Shown here piece after piece: positions 62,628 through 64,000 of a stretch of 64,000 bases of DNA. Both the position numbers and the translations under genes were made by a program. How positions within the stretch are numbered: position 1 is the first letter of the stretch; each line of letters opens with the position of its first letter. The notes under the pieces were generated by a model. That model ran no database searches and was not told the DNA's origin. It worked only from the letters and a program-made list of their open reading frames with translations. Source of the stretch: Furcasterigmium furcatum (taxonomy: Eukaryota; Ascomycota; Sordariomycetes; Glomerellales; Plectosphaerellaceae); the NCBI GenBank assembly GCA_001599815.1, contig BCIA01000003.1, positions 1,922,001 through 1,986,000 on the forward strand, read 5' to 3'.

Positions 62628-63893
62628 GGTGGCTTCGGGGTATTAGGTGGACATGCAATTGAGTTGTTCCGCCTGCGCCAAAACGCCGTGATCTGGGACG
62701 TCCAAGTGGTCTTGAGTCACAGGAAATTTCGGGGGACTTGGGTTGAAGCAGAAGCACGAGCCATCCGAAACCCGGGGCCGTTGGAGTCTTGCCGCTTTAG
62801 GGGTCGCTGAGGTGGTGGGAGGAGGGAATGACTAAGCCACGTGTGAACAGAGACCCAAACAACAGGATCAACAACACTGACTGAGACTCGCTGCTCCAAG
62901 TGTCTGCACTCAACTAGCTGACACCGACCACACCGCAGTCGCTGATGTTACTGACAGGCCTGATGTCTGACCATAAGCCAAATATGTGCGATAGAGTCAT
63001 GTTCACCCGCCCGGGCTTGACCACAGTCGCCAAGACGACTTTCCTCTCCGTCTGCCGAGGTACAATGAGTTCGACAAGCAACAGCTCGAGGGACCCGTGA
63101 TACACGGCTTCATGCTGCTTCCACGGGCAAGCAAGCCACGACGGGATGCGAAATGGGACATCAGGTGCATTGATCCCTGGGCCGGAACTCGAAATGCCCG
63201 GCATGTTCGCGGCAAGACCCCTGGCGCAAGTTATAACCGTGTCGGGGACGCCTAAAATTCAGGGACGTTGCGACGCTAATTTAGCTGCCCTGCCCACTGC
63301 TGCCAGCATCTTGACAAGTTTAGAACATCCAGGTCGCTCAGCCCTACGATGGACATGGCACAGCCGTAGACCGGAGTCCTGGCAGAAGAGGCCGCCCTCC
63401 TAATCCTGGTGTAAATTTCACAGCGTTATTCCAGGCCCAGGGCCTCTGCCTCGCACTCTTGGAGGCGGGGAAAAGGGGCCTCGGTCCCCATTGGCCAGCC
63501 TGGACCCTCCTGTCGGTGCCCGCCGTTGTTTGACCCCTGGATTGGCCCGTCCTCCACGACCCGTGAATCTCACTCAATTTCACCTCGACAATGCGAAGCG
63601 AGATGGACCGGGGCGGTGTCGCCGAGCCGCTGGCACCCATTGGCGTGTTCGCCTAACGTGCCGCCCGATTCCATCGATGAAAGCTCACGATGCCCCATCC
63701 TTTGACGGCATCTTTGTTCTAGGCAACCGGCGCCGTTTGCTTATATTTGTGCTCTTTCCGTCCAGATTCCTTCTGCTTGCCTGGTGACGACAGTCGACGT
63801 GAACGGATAACCTCACTCATTACAGGTTACTACTATCTACCCAGCATAACTTATAATCCCACTACTTCTTCTTCTACTTCGACATGAGGGCAT
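62628..63893. other. Intergenic region upstream of FRS1 to the right edge
   Basis: 1.27 kb with the FRS1 promoter at its left. A pyrimidine-rich run (63859-63891) before an ATG at 63894 could be a 5' UTR. No gene, repeat or tRNA recognised. Confidence 0.5.
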
Positions 63894-64000
63894 CAAGTCT
63901 CGCCCACGGCTACACATGCCTCTCCCCCTTCTTGAGCCCTCCCGGCCTGGGACAGAGCCCCAACCGGCTCCTTCTCCGCCAGGATGAGATCGTCCCGTCC
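63894..64000 (+). CDS. Possible 5' end of an unidentified gene, cut by window
   Basis: An ATG after a CT-rich leader opens 35 codons to the window end with G/C-rich third positions. The peptide (MRASSLAHGYTCLSPFL...) has Arg, Ser and Leu but few acids at first, as in a mitochondrial signal. The minus strand is also open here and ends with a TGA near 63892, so a leftward gene end is an alternative. Neither is identified. Confidence 0.25.

Noticed and set aside
1..64000. Transposons, CRISPR arrays or secondary-metabolite cluster
   Set aside because: No transposase, reverse transcriptase, terminal repeats, spaced direct repeats, or PKS/NRPS/terpene genes were seen. The lone P450 has housekeeping neighbours.

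Overview
This 64 kb window is nuclear DNA of a filamentous ascomycete (Pezizomycotina, probably a Sordariomycete). The reasons are dense genes on both strands, mostly 45-70 nt introns with GTRAGY donors and CTRAC-type branch points, codons rich in third-position G/C, a fungal NACHT-type NTPase, a P450, an alternative NADH dehydrogenase and an intron-bearing tRNA-Gly. I cannot name the species. I see no transposon, CRISPR array or bacterial operon.

Layout from left to right: a ZIP metal transporter cut by the left edge (-); HAT1 (+); a NACHT NTPase (-); CTK3 (+); mitochondrial bL12 (-); the intronless 14.9 kb midasin gene MDN1 (+); an alternative NADH dehydrogenase (-); tRNA-Gly(UCC) (-); UTP10 (-); a P450 (-); a MIF-family gene with an apparent frameshift (-); GTR2 (+); APC4 (-); a tRNA-like element; the pyruvate dehydrogenase protein X gene (-); delta-COP (-); an unrecognised acidic nuclear protein (+); a NIPA-type Mg transporter (+); RPS3 (-); the myotubularin YMR1 (+); FRS1 (-); and a possible partial gene at the right edge.

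Most of the content is housekeeping. MDN1, UTP10, RPS3 and mitochondrial bL12 serve ribosome assembly or structure, and FRS1 charges tRNA. HAT1 and CTK3 act on chromatin and transcription. GTR2 acts in TORC1 amino-acid signalling and APC4 in the cell cycle. Delta-COP and YMR1 act in membrane traffic, and PDX1 and the alternative dehydrogenase in mitochondrial metabolism. The accessory-looking genes are the NACHT protein, the P450 and the MIF-like gene. Exon structures were rebuilt by hand from splice signals, reading phase and family similarity.

The points most worth a second look are an in-frame TAG followed by 106 open codons at the end of YMR1, a frameshift in the MIF-like gene, two stop-free 54-nt introns (UTP10 and the acidic protein) that gene callers could read as coding, a start-codon-only exon in delta-COP, and a degenerate tRNA-like element. 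I found no convincing new multi-gene system.
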